This document shows positions 16,791-28,429 of a stretch of DNA of 64,000 nucleotides, piece after piece. The notes beneath the pieces were generated by a model that worked only from the letters and a program-made list of their open reading frames with translations, was not told the origin of the DNA and did no database searches. Both the position numbers and the translations under genes were made by a program. This stretch comes from JBNKVT01 sp050299335 (GTDB taxonomy: Bacteria; Pseudomonadota; Alphaproteobacteria; Rhodobacterales; Rhodobacteraceae), in NCBI GenBank assembly GCA_050299335.1, contig JBNKVT010000006.1, positions 1 to 64,000 on the forward strand. Direction: 5' to 3'. The stretch's first letter is position 1. Every line of letters starts with the position of its first letter.

Positions 16791-17915
16791 ATGACTTTCA
16801 GTTTCAGGATCGACGCCACCGATAGCCGCGCGCGGACCGGGGCGATCTCGACCCCGCGCGGGGATATCCGGACGCCGGCCTTCATGCCGGTGGGGACGGC
16901 GGCGACGGTGAAGGCGATGCTGCCGGAAAGCGTGCGCGAGACCGGGGCGGACATCCTTCTTGGCAACACCTATCATCTGATGCTGCGCCCCGGGGCGGAG
17001 CGGATCGCGCGTCTGGGGGGGCTGCACGGGTTCATGAACTGGCAGCGGCCCATTCTGACCGATAGCGGCGGGTTTCAGGTGATGAGCCTGAGTGAGCTCA
17101 GGAAGCTGACCGAGGAGGGGGTACGGTTCAAGTCGCATATCGACGGGTCCGAGCATCACCTGACGCCGGAGCGGTCGATGGAAATCCAGAAGTTGCTCGG
17201 TTCGGATATCGTGATGTGTTTCGACGAATGCCCCGCGCTGCCCGCCGACCGTGACCGGATCGCCGAAAGCATGGCGCTTTCGATGCGCTGGGCCGCACGG
17301 TCGCGCGACGCCTTCGGGGACCGGCCCGGACACGCATTGTTCGGCATCCAGCAGGGAGGGCTGGAGCGGGATTTGCGCGAGGAAAGCGCCGAGGCGCTGA
17401 AGGGGATCGGTTTCGACGGTTATGCCATCGGCGGACTGGCGGTGGGCGAGGGGCAGGAGGCGATGTTCGGGGTGCTGGATTATGCGCCCGGGATGCTGCC
17501 CGCGGATCGGCCGCGCTATCTGATGGGGGTGGGCAAGCCGGACGATATTGTCGGGGCGGTGGAACGCGGCGTCGACATGTTCGACTGCGTGCTGCCGTCG
17601 CGCTCGGGGCGGACCGGGCAGGCGCAGACGCGGATGGGGGCGATCAATATCAAGAACGCGCGGCACGCGGATGATCCAAGGCCGCTGGACCCGGAATGTG
17701 CCTGCCCGGCTTGCTCGCAGTATTCGCGGGCCTATCTGCATCATGTGTTCCGTGCCGGAGAGATCATTTCATCCATGCTGCTGACCTGGCATAATCTGCA
17801 TTACTATCAGGAGCTTATGGCGGGGCTTCGCGCGGCCATCGCCGCCGGGACCCTGGCGGATTTCGTTGCGAGCTTCCACGCCAGGCGCGCCGAGGGTGAT
17901 CTGGCGCCGCTGTGA
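16791..17915 (+). CDS. tgt: tRNA-guanine transglycosylase (queuine synthesis)
   Basis: A 374-residue enzyme that swaps guanine-34 in the GUN anticodons of Tyr, His, Asp and Asn tRNAs for preQ1. The key motifs are RTPAFMPVGTAATVKAM, NTYHLMLRPG, LTDSGGFQVMSL with the catalytic Asp, GGLAVGE, MFDCVLPSRSGRTG (second Asp) and the zinc-binding cluster ECACPACSQYSRAYLHH near residue 302. Its size is normal for the family. Other queuosine genes are not in the window. The ATG at 16791 follows GGAGACCG. Confidence 0.97.
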   Translation: MTFSFRIDATDSRARTGAISTPRGDIRTPAFMPVGTAATVKAMLPESVRETGADILLGNTYHLMLRPGAERIARLGGLHGFMNWQRPILTDSGGFQVMSLSELRKLTEEGVRFKSHIDGSEHHLTPERSMEIQKLLGSDIVMCFDECPALPADRDRIAESMALSMRWAARSRDAFGDRPGHALFGIQQGGLERDLREESAEALKGIGFDGYAIGGLAVGEGQEAMFGVLDYAPGMLPADRPRYLMGVGKPDDIVGAVERGVDMFDCVLPSRSGRTGQAQTRMGAINIKNARHADDPRPLDPECACPACSQYSRAYLHHVFRAGEIISSMLLTWHNLHYYQELMAGLRAAIAAGTLADFVASFHARRAEGDLAPL

Positions 17916-18045
17916 CGCGCGCCGAAGAGGCCCGGATCGACCACCCGGGTTCACCTCGCCGACAGCTTGACCGGCCCATCGAACCCGAGCCGGTGTCCGA
18001 TAGGGGTGACCTGTGCCGCATCTCGCGCGCCGATTCCCCACCAGT

Positions 18046-18160
18046 TAGAGCGTGTCGCGCCTGACCGGATTCAGGTATTCAATCCGGCCCGCGCGGCAGC
18101 GATTTCAAAGCAAATGCGTCTCATGGGCTGGATTGAATGCGATCTGGCACGACATGCTTT
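18046..18160. repeat. Long imperfect-palindrome intergenic repeat (family B, copy 1)
   Basis: About 115 bases between tgt and lon resemble 24065-24178 at roughly three positions out of four. Shared blocks include TAGAGCG at the left, GCCTGACCGGATTCA, and AGCAAATGCG at the hairpin tip. The left and right halves pair (for example ATTCAATCC with GGATTGAAT), so each copy forms one long interrupted hairpin. The rest of the 442-base tgt-lon gap holds the lon promoter region and no gene. Confidence 0.7.
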
Positions 18161-18260
18161 TACCCCTGCTAACCCTTCTGACGGCATTTCCTGCTTCAAT
18201 CCGCACCGCCGAGCGGGCATAATCGGCAGCAACGAGAGTCGAAGTTCGGGGGAAGGACGA

Positions 18261-18289
18261 CTTGAACCGCTTCGGTTGGGCACACAGAT
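18261..18289 (+). promoter_or_regulatory. lon: Possible heat-shock (RpoH-like) promoter of lon
   Basis: CTTGAA at 18261-18266 is followed after 17 bases by ACAGAT, about 70 bases upstream of the lon ATG. The -35 fits the alphaproteobacterial sigma-32 pattern CTTGAA; the -10 fits poorly. lon is a classic heat-shock gene, which raises the prior but not the sequence evidence. Confidence 0.3.
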
Positions 18290-18357
18290 AAGGTGCTGAT
18301 CGAAGAAGGCGCCAGGCTGCCGCGAAAGGGGTCAAGCGCCTTGCTGAAAGGAATACC

Positions 18358-20766
<2,409 letters not shown>

Positions 20767-20787
20767 CCATTTCGGCCCAGCATTCGG

Positions 20788-20818
20788 AGGGGCGGCTCGA
20801 TGAGCCGCCCCTACTTTT
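20788..20818 (+). terminator. rho-independent terminator after lon
   Basis: A perfect 11-bp stem (20788-20798 with 20802-20812) and three-base loop, followed by TACTTTTA. It begins 22 bases after the lon stop and faces the convergent gene that ends at 20823, so it may serve both strands. Confidence 0.75.
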
Positions 20819-20822
20819 ACGG

Positions 20823-21542
20823 TCAGGCGGATCGTTGACCAGCCATGTGGATTTGCAGAGTTCCCTCGTGCAAAAAACAGGTCTTCGAGAAGACGCCGAG
20901 ATCGACGGGGTTCGGAAGGCGAATGTCTGACAGAACCGGCATCGACCGCGCGCTCGTCTCAAAGGCGCGGTCGATCTGCGAAATCAGCATGAAAACGGTA
21001 CCGCTTCGCACCGCGTGATCCTTGAGGGTCAGGATCTGCTCGGCCAGTGGCGGTGTGCTACGCCTCTGATCGAGAAGTTGCAGATAGTCGACAACCGCCA
21101 ACGCCGGCGCATCGTCGGTGAGTCGGCGGACGATGTGGTCGGCGCAAATTTCGTCGCTGGTGTCCAGCACCAGCTTCTCTTTCAGGTCCGGATATGGGCG
21201 CCCGAGACCGGCAAGTCTCTGGGTGATGGTGCCCGTCGTCTCCTCGAGACTGAAGATGAAGGCCCTGCTGCCTGCAGCGGCCGTCAGCGCCGCCAGTTCG
21301 GTGGCCAGCAGGGTCTTGCCTTGGCCGGGCCGAGCGGCCAGCAACACGAGATCGGCGGGCGACAGGGTGCGGAGCAGGCGGCGCGCCGGATTTTGCCCCG
21401 CCCGCGCGGAGAGATGCGACCAGCCCTGAAACCCCTCACGTCGGGCAACCCGGTCGAGCGCCTCGCTGAGGGCGATGCCACCTTGCCGGGCCAGCGCGCG
21501 GGCGTCCCGTTTCAGCCTGTAGATCGGTGCGGAAATGCGCAT
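20823..21542 (-). CDS. DnaB-like/RecA-fold ATPase
   Basis: A 239-residue protein with a RecA-type ATPase core like the C-terminal domain of replicative helicase DnaB: Walker A AARPGQGKT near residue 82, FSLEET, Walker B ALAVVDYLQLLDQ and MLISQIDRAFE. It lacks the DnaB N-terminal domain and has instead a short helical region (RLKRDARALARQGGIALSEAL). The ATG at 21542 follows AGGAGGATCTCGA. Small DnaB-C-like ATPases of this sort are found scattered in Rhodobacteraceae; whether this one unwinds DNA is unknown. Confidence 0.7.
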   Translation of the reverse strand: MRISAPIYRLKRDARALARQGGIALSEALDRVARREGFQGWSHLSARAGQNPARRLLRTLSPADLVLLAARPGQGKTLLATELAALTAAAGSRAFIFSLEETTGTITQRLAGLGRPYPDLKEKLVLDTSDEICADHIVRRLTDDAPALAVVDYLQLLDQRRSTPPLAEQILTLKDHAVRSGTVFMLISQIDRAFETSARSMPVLSDIRLPNPVDLGVFSKTCFLHEGTLQIHMAGQRSA

Positions 21543-21779
21543 TCGAGATCCTCCTGAGATCCAGGCGGTCACGCAGCCCCTCCTTTAGCGTGCGCCCTTC
21601 AAGAGAGATCGAAAGGAGTCCGTCAGCGCCCCGCATGTGCCATGCTTCCCGATCAGAGGGAGGGGGCCCGGGCCAGGCCTCCAAAATTCTAGACCCGGCA
21701 GGCCGGCATGACAAGCATCGCGCGCCTTCGTCGCAGCCTCTTGCCTATTCCCCGGCAAGGCAGTATCAGACCCGGCATC

Positions 21780-21854
21780 GGGTGATTAGCTCAGTGGTAG
21801 AGCGCCACGTTCACATCGTGGATGTCGGGAGTTCAAATCTCTCATCACCCACCA
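21780..21854 (+). tRNA. tRNA-Val (anticodon CAC)
   Basis: The acceptor arm GGGTGAT pairs with ATCACCC, the anticodon stem CCACG/CGTGG encloses TTCACAT (anticodon CAC) and the T-arm holds GTTCAAATC. The CCA end is encoded. It is nearly the same as the tRNA-Val at 22487 except in the anticodon arm. Confidence 0.95.
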
Positions 21855-21869
21855 ATTTCCTCCGAAGCG

Positions 21870-22450
21870 ATGCCTTATCCCGACCTTTATATCCTTCGCC
21901 ACGGCCAGACCGTCTGGAATGCCGAGGGCCGCATGCAGGGACATATGGATTCGCCGCTGACAGCGCTTGGGCGGGATCAAGCGTGCGCGCTGACGGGAAT
22001 CCTGCGCGGTCTCGGCCTGCCACCTGACGTCGCTTTCCACGCCTCTCCACTGGGCCAGGCCCGCCAGACCGTGGCGCTGGCCCTCGACGGTCTCTGTGCC
22101 GTGCCCATCTATGACGCCCGGCTAAGGGAGGTTTCGGTCGGCGCTTTCGAGGGCCTGACCCGTCACGAAATCGAAACGCGGTGGCCGGAAATCGTCGGCG
22201 CCGACAGCAACGTTCCATGGCTGTTTCGCGCCCCGGGCGGCGAGACCTTCGAGGGGTTCCGTGACCGGCTGGCGAGCTGGCTGTCCGAACAAGCCCGCCC
22301 CACGGTGGCGGTCGCGCATGGCATGGTCTCGATGGTTCTGCGCGCGGGATCGCGCTGGGTCTCGACATCGACGGCACCGGGGCATTGCCAGGCGGGCAGG
22401 GGATCGTCTGCCGTGTGTGCGGCGGTGTTCACCGCCGGATCGAGGCTTGA
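21870..22450 (+). pseudogene. Histidine phosphatase (phosphoglycerate-mutase-like) with a frameshift near its end
   Basis: The N-terminal part shows LYILRHGQTVWNAEGRMQGHMDSPLT with the RHG nucleophile, then REVSVGAFEGLTRHEI and VAVAHGMVSMVLR (second catalytic His). After 22341-22347 (cgcgcgg) the frame changes: frame 0 goes into unrelated sequence and overlaps the next tRNA, while the other frame continues as GLDIDGTGALPGGQGIVCRV, typical of the family's end, to TGA at 22448-22450. A two-base (GC) expansion in a CG run would explain this. The product, if made, would lack only its C-terminal strand. A sequencing error is possible. Confidence 0.7.
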
Positions 22451-22486
22451 TCAAACCGGAGCCTGCCGGTATGACGCGGCTCGGAC

Positions 22487-22562
<76 letters not shown>

Positions 22563-22653
22563 TTTCGTCCTGCCGATCATCCGGCGACAGTGGAAGACTG
22601 AGGGCGGTGGCGGGCCGGTTCCAGACCCGGCGAGAAGCGGCGAGACAGTTCCG

Positions 22654-23688
22654 ATGATCACCTTAATCCGTAACCACCCCCTCGCGCGGAAATATCGCCG
22701 GGCAAGGGCCAATAGAATAACGAAATCAAAACTTTGTGGGCGGTTGACGGCATTTTTGCCCGAGGGGTCTCCCCCCGTTGGGAGGCTTTCGGTCGCGCGA
22801 TCCGAAGCCATTCGCTTTGCCTGGGATATACGCTTTGCGCGAACCGCGCGCGGCATCGAGACAAGTCTCATGGGCGGCGACTTCCAGCGTCCCGAACGGC
22901 ACATCTGGTCGAACTGCCCGTCCTTTTTCTACTGGTTCCTGGCCAGCGGGCAGGAGGTCGCGGAAATGACCTGTTCCTGCTCCGACGGCAATACGCTCAC
23001 CGACGCGCGGTTTTCCAACAGCTCGAACCAGCCGCAGGTGATCCCGCTTCCCGATACGCATTTCTTTACCAGCAGGGGGTACCCCGAGATCGACCGGATC
23101 GCGGCCGAAGCCAGTGACAATTGGGCCGAACGATCCGACCGGATCGTCTGGCGGGGCTATCCGACGGGCGCCGGGCCTCTACATATGGTCGAGGATCTGC
23201 TGGCGCATCCCGCCACCAACCAGCGCTTGCGCATGGCCGGGATGACCAAGGGCTCGGAGATCGATTTCCGTTTCGTGCGCCATCCCGACAGGCAAGACTG
23301 GAACGCGGTCGCCGAGGCCTTCGACATGATGGCTGAGCGGTTGCCTCCCGAAAGCTGGCTCGGGCGCAAATTCGCTATCGATATCGACGGGTTCACCAAT
23401 GCCTGGAGCAATCTGATGGTGCGGCTGAAACTGGGCTGTTGCGTGCTGAAGGTCGGCTCGGAGTTCGGCTACCGGCAATGGTATTACGACCGGCTGCGCC
23501 CCTATGAGCATTATGTGCCGGTGAAATCCGACCTGTCCGACTTGTTCGAGCAGGTGGAATGGGTGCGGACCCACGAGGCCGAGGCCCGCGAGATTGCCAG
23601 AGCCGGGCAGGAACTTGCCCGTGGGATCACGCTTGAAAGCGCGACCCGGGAGGCTGTTGAATTGGTGCGCGCTCATTGGCGGGAGTGA
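22654..23688 (+). CDS. Glycosyltransferase family 90-like protein
   Basis: A 344-residue protein whose C-terminal half holds the GT90 (CAP10-type) core: FTSRGYPEIDRI, SDRIVWRGYPTG, RKFAIDIDGFTNAWSNLMVR, LGCCVLKVGSEF and QWYYDRLRPYEHYVPV. Such enzymes add sugars to capsule or lipopolysaccharide. No signal peptide or membrane helix is seen. I took the ATG at 22654, about 90 bases after the tRNA-Val; the frame runs further upstream through the tRNA, which is not coding. Confidence 0.75.
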   Translation: MITLIRNHPLARKYRRARANRITKSKLCGRLTAFLPEGSPPVGRLSVARSEAIRFAWDIRFARTARGIETSLMGGDFQRPERHIWSNCPSFFYWFLASGQEVAEMTCSCSDGNTLTDARFSNSSNQPQVIPLPDTHFFTSRGYPEIDRIAAEASDNWAERSDRIVWRGYPTGAGPLHMVEDLLAHPATNQRLRMAGMTKGSEIDFRFVRHPDRQDWNAVAEAFDMMAERLPPESWLGRKFAIDIDGFTNAWSNLMVRLKLGCCVLKVGSEFGYRQWYYDRLRPYEHYVPVKSDLSDLFEQVEWVRTHEAEAREIARAGQELARGITLESATREAVELVRAHWRE

Positions 23689-23832
23689 GCCGTCGGGAAA
23701 CCGCAAGCTCGGCGCTTCGGTGCCAGACCTCCGGCCCTACCGAAGCGGATCGCCAGGGGGCGTGGACAGGCCGGTCGGTCCCGGCTTCACTGATGTTATC
23801 TGGCCCTGGATTCCGCCGCTCCGACCGCTGGC

Positions 23833-23861
23833 AAAAAAAGCGTCCGGATGGCTGCGGACGC
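23833..23861 (-). terminator. Minus-strand hairpin with T-run between the glycosyltransferase and tRNA-Asp
   Basis: GCGTCCG (23840-23846) pairs with CGGACGC (23855-23861); on the minus strand this stem is followed by a run of seven T residues (23839-23833). It would stop transcription arriving from the right, for example from the gene at 24187 reading past tRNA-Asp. Confidence 0.55.
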
Positions 23862-23936
23862 GCTTGACGTCCCCGGTCGCGACGCCTAAAAGCGCTCGGA
23901 CAGACGGAGCGGACCCCCGTTTCGCCCGTCACCTGC

Positions 23937-24013
23937 GCGGTTGTAGCTCAGTTGGTTAGAGTGCCGGCCTGTCACGCCGGAGGTCGCGGGTTCGAGCCCC
24001 GTCAACCGCGCCA
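23937..24013 (+). tRNA. tRNA-Asp (anticodon GTC)
   Basis: Acceptor arm GCGGTTG/CAACCGC, anticodon stem CCGGC/GCCGG enclosing CTGTCAC, T-arm GTTCGAGCC and an encoded CCA. The G-34 of this tRNA is a target of the Tgt enzyme encoded at 16791. Confidence 0.95.
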
Positions 24014-24064
24014 CTCTCCTTCATTCCCTGAAGAATGCCCCTGATCCGGGGGGCAAGTGCCGCT

Positions 24065-24178
24065 TAGAGCGCTTTGCGCCTGACCGGATTCACTTATTCA
24101 TTCCGATCCGCGAGACAGCGTTTGCTTAGCAAATGCGTTCGCGGTTTGGAATGAATTCGATTTGGCGCAAAATGCTAT
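24065..24178. repeat. Long imperfect-palindrome intergenic repeat (family B, copy 2)
   Basis: About 114 bases with the same layout as 18046-18160: TAGAGCG, GCCTGACCGGATTCA, a central GCAAATGCG tip, and closing arms GCGC...GCGC. ATTCATTCC pairs with GGAATGAAT, CCGCGA with TCGCGG and GCGTTTGC with GCAAATGC, so the whole unit folds into one long hairpin. It ends just before the stop codon of the gene at 24187. Confidence 0.7.
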
Positions 24179-24186
24179 AGTGCTTC

Positions 24187-24537
24187 TCAGATTAGTGCCA
24201 TACGTTCGGCGCGTTCCGGGTCGGGGAAGGGCCGGTAGAGAGCGACGTCGAAGTCGCCGACCATCTGATGGACCGTGGTATAGAGCCGCTCGACCGTCTC
24301 GCCACCTGTGCCGACCATGTGAAAGGCGCTGTCGAGCTGGCTTAGGTCGCGGCATTCGACCTCCAGCAGGAAATCGCGCGCGCGTGGGGCACCGAAACCA
24401 AGTTTTCGGCGGAGGAGACGCCAGTCACCGATCGTGCCGGCAGATTTGAGATGACCCATCCAGGCCTCGAGCGCCACAGAGAAGGCCATGGCCTTGGCGT
24501 CGTCCTTGAGGTCGATGGAGCAGTGATAGAGGTTCAT
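24187..24537 (-). CDS. Small conserved-looking hypothetical protein (possibly DUF6614)
   Basis: A 116-residue protein beginning MNLYHCSIDLKDDAKAMAFS, with VALEAWMGHLKSAGTIGDW in the middle and FDVALYRPFPDPERAERM at the end. The layout (short beta-strand with a Cys/His, then amphipathic helices) suggests a compact ferredoxin-like fold, but no catalytic motif is seen. I recall similar proteins filed as DUF6614 in Rhodobacteraceae; the match is from memory. It stands alone beside tRNA-Asp. Confidence 0.6.
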   Translation of the reverse strand: MNLYHCSIDLKDDAKAMAFSVALEAWMGHLKSAGTIGDWRLLRRKLGFGAPRARDFLLEVECRDLSQLDSAFHMVGTGGETVERLYTTVHQMVGDFDVALYRPFPDPERAERMALI

Positions 24538-24718
24538 GTCGCACCCTTTCGATTGCCCGGGAGCATAGAAACAAGACGTTACCGATCCTTTAAGTGAATG
24601 CTGCGGTTGCCTTGAGGATGGGGCGACAGCGCTCCGCCCTTTCCCCGAGCTGACGCATTTCGCCGACTGCGTCGGGCTTCAGGCAGGGTTTTGTGAAGCA
24701 GGCGAGAGGCAGAATGCT

Positions 24719-27466
24719 TCAGCCTTCCGCCTCTTCCTCGTCGCCACTCTCAGCGATCCAGGCGACAGAGACGACTTTCTCGTCTTTCGCTGTGTTGAAC
24801 ACCCGCACGCCGCCGGCCCCACGCGAGCGGAAGGAGATGCCGGAGACCGGACAGCGGATCGACTGGCCGGTATTGGTGACCAGCATGATCTGGTCCTCCA
24901 GTGTTACCGGGAAGGAGGCGACCAACGGCCCGCCGCGCATGGATTTCTCCATTGCGGTCACGCCCTGGCCGCCGCGCCCGCGGACCGGGTAGTCGTGGGA
25001 CGAGGATATCTTGCCAGCGCCAAGCTCGGTCAGGGTCAGGATCAGGTCCTGCGCCGCCAGCATTTCGAGATAGCGCATCTCGGATAGGGTGCCTTCCTCG
25101 ATAGCCTCATCGTCGGTATCGATCTCGGTCTCTTCCTCGGCCTCGCCGAAGACGGCGCGGTAGCGGCGGATGAAGGCCTGGCGTTCCCAGGGTTCGGCCT
25201 CGAAATGGCGGATCACCGACATGGAAACCACCCGGTCCTTGCCCTTGAGACGGATGCCGCGCACGCCGGTGGAATCGCGGCCCTTGAAGACGCGGACATC
25301 CGTTGTCTGGAATCGGATGGCCTTGCCGTCGGCGGTGACCAGCATGACGTCGTCGTCTTCGGAACAGATGCGCGCGTTGATCAGGCTGACCCCTTCGGGC
25401 AGCTTCATGGCGATCTTGCCGTTGGATTTCACGTTGGTGAAATCCGACAAGGCATTGCGCCGCACGTCGCCCTGATCGGTGGCGAAGACGATCTGCAGGT
25501 CGTCCCAGTCCTTTTCGTCCCGGTCGACCGGCATGATGGCGGCGATCGAGGTGCCTTGCGGGATCGGCAGGATGTTGATGATGGCCTTGCCGCGTGTCGT
25601 CCGTCCGCCCTGGGGCAGGCGCCAGGTCTTCAGCTTGTAGACCATGCCGTCGGTGGTGAAGAACAGAAGCTGGGTGTGGGTGTTGGCAACGAACAGCCGC
25701 GTGACGAAATCCTCGTCCTTGGTGTCCATGCCCATCGTGCCCTTGCCGCCGCGTTTCTGTTCGCGGTATTCGGCCAGTGGCGTGCGCTTGATATAGCCCG
25801 AGTTGGTGACGGTGACGACCATGTCCTCGCGCTCGATCAGGTCCTCGTCTTCCATGTCGCCGGACCAGTCGACGATCTCCGAGCGGCGAGGAACGGCGAA
25901 CTGGTCCTTCACCTCGCGGAGCTCGTTGGAGATGATCTCCATGATCCGGGTGCGCGAGCGCAGGATATCGAGGTAGTCCTTGATCTTGCCGGCGAGGTCC
26001 TGCAGCTCGTCGGTGACCTCTTTCACGCCGAGGGCGGTCAGGCGTGACAGTTGCAGGGCAAGGATGGCGCGGGCCTGGACCTCGGAGAGGTTATAGGTGC
26101 CGTCCTCGTTCATCGTGTGGCTGGGGTCATCGATCAGGCGGATATAGTCGGCAATCTCCTGAGCGGGCCAGCGGCGGGTCATCAGTTTCTCGCGGGCTTC
26201 GGCGGCGTCAGCGGAGGCGCGGATGGTGGCAACGATCTCGTCGACATTCTCGACCGCGACGGCGAGTCCGCAGAGAACGTGGGAGCGTTCGCGGGCCTTT
26301 CTGAGTTCGAAGGCGGTGCGGCGGGCGACGACCTCTTCGCGGAAGGAGATGAAGGCGGTGAGGAAGCCGCGCAGGGTCAGGGTCTCGGGCTTGCCGCCGT
26401 TCAGGGCCAGCATGTTGCAGCCGAAGGAGGTCTGCATCGGCGTGAAGCGGAAAAGCTGGTTGAGGACGACCTCGGCAGTGGCGTCGCGTTTCAGTTCGAC
26501 GACGACGCGGACGCCAAAACGGTCGCTTTCGTCCTGGACATGGGCGATGCCATCGACCTTTTTCTCGCGGATCAGCTCGGCGATGCGTTCGATCATCGTC
26601 GCCTTGTTGACCTGATAGGGGATCTCGTGGACGACGATGGCGTAGCGGTCCTTGCGGATTTCCTCGACGGAGGTCTTGGAGCGCACGATGACCGAGCCGC
26701 GGCCCTCGAGATAGGCCTTCCGCGCGCCTGAGCGGCCAAGGATGATGCCGCCGGTGGGAAAATCGGGGGCGGGGACGTATTCCATCAGCGCTTCGGTGCT
26801 GAGATCGGGGTTCTCGATCAGCGCCAGCGTGGCGTCGACGACCTCGCCCAGGTTATGGGGTGGGATGTTGGTGGCCATGCCGACGGCGATGCCGCCGGCG
26901 CCATTGACCAGCATGTTGGGGAAGCGCGACGGCAGGACGGTGGGTTCCTGCTGCTTGCCGTCGTAATTGTCCTGGAAATCGACCGTTTCCTTGTCGATAT
27001 CGGCCAGCACGAAATCGGCAGGCTTGGCCATGCGGACCTCGGTATAGCGCATCGCCGCCGGCTGGTCGCCGTCCATGGAGCCGAAATTGCCCTGACCGTC
27101 CAGAAGCGGCAGCGACATCGAGAAATCCTGCGCCATACGCACCAGCGCGTCATAGATCGCGCTATCGCCATGGGGGTGATACTGACCCATGACGTCGCCG
27201 ACCGGGCGGGCGGACTTGCGGTAGGACTTGTCGGCGGTGTTGCCGGTCTCGTGCATCGCGTAGAGGATGCGCCGGTGTACCGGCTTCAGCCCGTCGCGCA
27301 GATCGGGGATGGCCCGCGAGATGATGACCGACATGGCGTAGTCGAGAAAGGAGGTCTCCATCTCCTGCTCGATGGCGATGGTCGGACCGTCGTAATGGGA
27401 ACGCTCGGGCGGGGTCTCGCCGCCGTCTTCGGGGCCGTCTTCGGGGCGGTCTGTCTCGTCTGTCAC
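24719..27466 (-). CDS. gyrA: DNA gyrase subunit A
   Basis: A 915-residue GyrA: YAMSVIISRAIPDLRDGLKP near residue 43, the winged-helix region with YHPHGDSAIYD (positions equal to E. coli Ser83 and Asp87 are Ser102 and Asp106, the quinolone-sensitive residues), the catalytic Tyr141 in AAMRYTEVRM, and the C-terminal DNA-wrapping beta-pinwheel with EQKRGGKGTMGM (GyrA box QRGGKG-like). With GyrB it introduces negative supercoils. The start is a GTG at 27466; the N-terminus before residue 25 is acidic and variable. GyrB is not adjacent. Confidence 0.97.
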   Translation of the reverse strand: MTDETDRPEDGPEDGGETPPERSHYDGPTIAIEQEMETSFLDYAMSVIISRAIPDLRDGLKPVHRRILYAMHETGNTADKSYRKSARPVGDVMGQYHPHGDSAIYDALVRMAQDFSMSLPLLDGQGNFGSMDGDQPAAMRYTEVRMAKPADFVLADIDKETVDFQDNYDGKQQEPTVLPSRFPNMLVNGAGGIAVGMATNIPPHNLGEVVDATLALIENPDLSTEALMEYVPAPDFPTGGIILGRSGARKAYLEGRGSVIVRSKTSVEEIRKDRYAIVVHEIPYQVNKATMIERIAELIREKKVDGIAHVQDESDRFGVRVVVELKRDATAEVVLNQLFRFTPMQTSFGCNMLALNGGKPETLTLRGFLTAFISFREEVVARRTAFELRKARERSHVLCGLAVAVENVDEIVATIRASADAAEAREKLMTRRWPAQEIADYIRLIDDPSHTMNEDGTYNLSEVQARAILALQLSRLTALGVKEVTDELQDLAGKIKDYLDILRSRTRIMEIISNELREVKDQFAVPRRSEIVDWSGDMEDEDLIEREDMVVTVTNSGYIKRTPLAEYREQKRGGKGTMGMDTKDEDFVTRLFVANTHTQLLFFTTDGMVYKLKTWRLPQGGRTTRGKAIINILPIPQGTSIAAIMPVDRDEKDWDDLQIVFATDQGDVRRNALSDFTNVKSNGKIAMKLPEGVSLINARICSEDDDVMLVTADGKAIRFQTTDVRVFKGRDSTGVRGIRLKGKDRVVSMSVIRHFEAEPWERQAFIRRYRAVFGEAEEETEIDTDDEAIEEGTLSEMRYLEMLAAQDLILTLTELGAGKISSSHDYPVRGRGGQGVTAMEKSMRGGPLVASFPVTLEDQIMLVTNTGQSIRCPVSGISFRSRGAGGVRVFNTAKDEKVVSVAWIAESGDEEEAEG

Positions 27467-27778
27467 GGGGGGCTCTGATCCGGGGTCTGCACACTAAATC
27501 TTGTTGTCTCACTTATAGACCGGAACCAGATGTCAGCGCAATCGCATAAGCTGACCTTCAGGGGCCTCTGTGGCAGGGCTGAACCACCGTGCGGGAAGGT
27601 GACACTGGCGGCACGATCTCGCGCCTTGGTACCGTGACCGATTGCAAATCCGTAGGCTTGTGTCTTACCTCCGTTTCGGAGCCCCGCCGGATACCGGAGG
27701 CAGAGTGGGGGCGGAGTGATGACGGGGTGGCCGCGATCGCAAGCCACTCCCGCGCGCAGAGCAGGGAGACGATCCGAC
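27467..27778. other. Divergent promoter region of gyrA and an outer-membrane protein gene
   Basis: A 312-base gap between the gyrA start and the plus-strand outer-membrane protein gene. Frames that cross it carry no recognisable product. I could not assign promoter elements with confidence. A GGGAG at about 27763-27768 lies roughly 10 bases before the GTG at 27779. Confidence 0.4.
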
Positions 27779-28429
27779 GTGCAGGTCTTAATCAGGTTTC
27801 TGGCCGCAACACTTCTCGCGGCGTTGTTCAATGTGGGGGGCGTGCATCCGGGATCGGCTGCAGAAAGCGCATTTCGCGGCTGGTTCGCGCCGGCGGAGGT
27901 TCCGGACCGGAAATGGGGCTTCATGGTGTTTCACGGGCAGATGTCCAACCGCAGCTTCGCCGGGACCCTCGAACCGCTGAACGGCACCGACCGGGCGGAT
28001 ATCTGGTTTCTCGGCGGGGCGGTGAACCGGTATATCGGTCGGTGGCGCTACCTGACTTTCGAGGCCGAGGCCGGGGCAGGGTATCAGTATGCGGACGGGT
28101 CCGGGAACGATACCGGCCAGGTCTGGCTCGCACTCTATGCCAGATATGCGAATTTTCCCTGGAACAAATGGTTAAAGACCACGCTCGGGGTCAATACCGG
28201 GCTGAATTTGGCGTTCAAACAGACCGATTTCGAAGAGAGTTTCTCCTCCCATGAGGGGACCGAGAACCTGCTGCACTATCTGGCTCCGGAAGTGACCTTC
28301 GCGCTACCTGACCATGACGAGGCCGAGCTGGTCTTCCGGTTGCATCACCGATCGGCTGTCTCGGGACTATTTGGCTGCAATAATTGCCGGAACAATATGG
28401 TATCGGTCGGGCTACGGGCGCGGTTCTAG
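27779..28429 (+). CDS. Probable outer-membrane beta-barrel protein (PagL-like)
   Basis: A 216-residue protein with a signal peptide (VQVLIRFLAATLLAALF... up to about SAAES) and alternating-residue amphipathic strands, ending with VSVGLRARF, a C-terminal aromatic as needed for barrel assembly. The stretch LVFRLHHRSAVSGLFG and the following NNMVSVGL resemble the His/Ser region of PagL-type lipid A 3-O-deacylases, so a lipid A or phospholipid-acting enzyme is possible. The GTG at 27779 is used because it begins the signal peptide. Confidence in the barrel is greater than in the PagL likeness. Confidence 0.65.
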   Translation: MQVLIRFLAATLLAALFNVGGVHPGSAAESAFRGWFAPAEVPDRKWGFMVFHGQMSNRSFAGTLEPLNGTDRADIWFLGGAVNRYIGRWRYLTFEAEAGAGYQYADGSGNDTGQVWLALYARYANFPWNKWLKTTLGVNTGLNLAFKQTDFEESFSSHEGTENLLHYLAPEVTFALPDHDEAELVFRLHHRSAVSGLFGCNNCRNNMVSVGLRARF

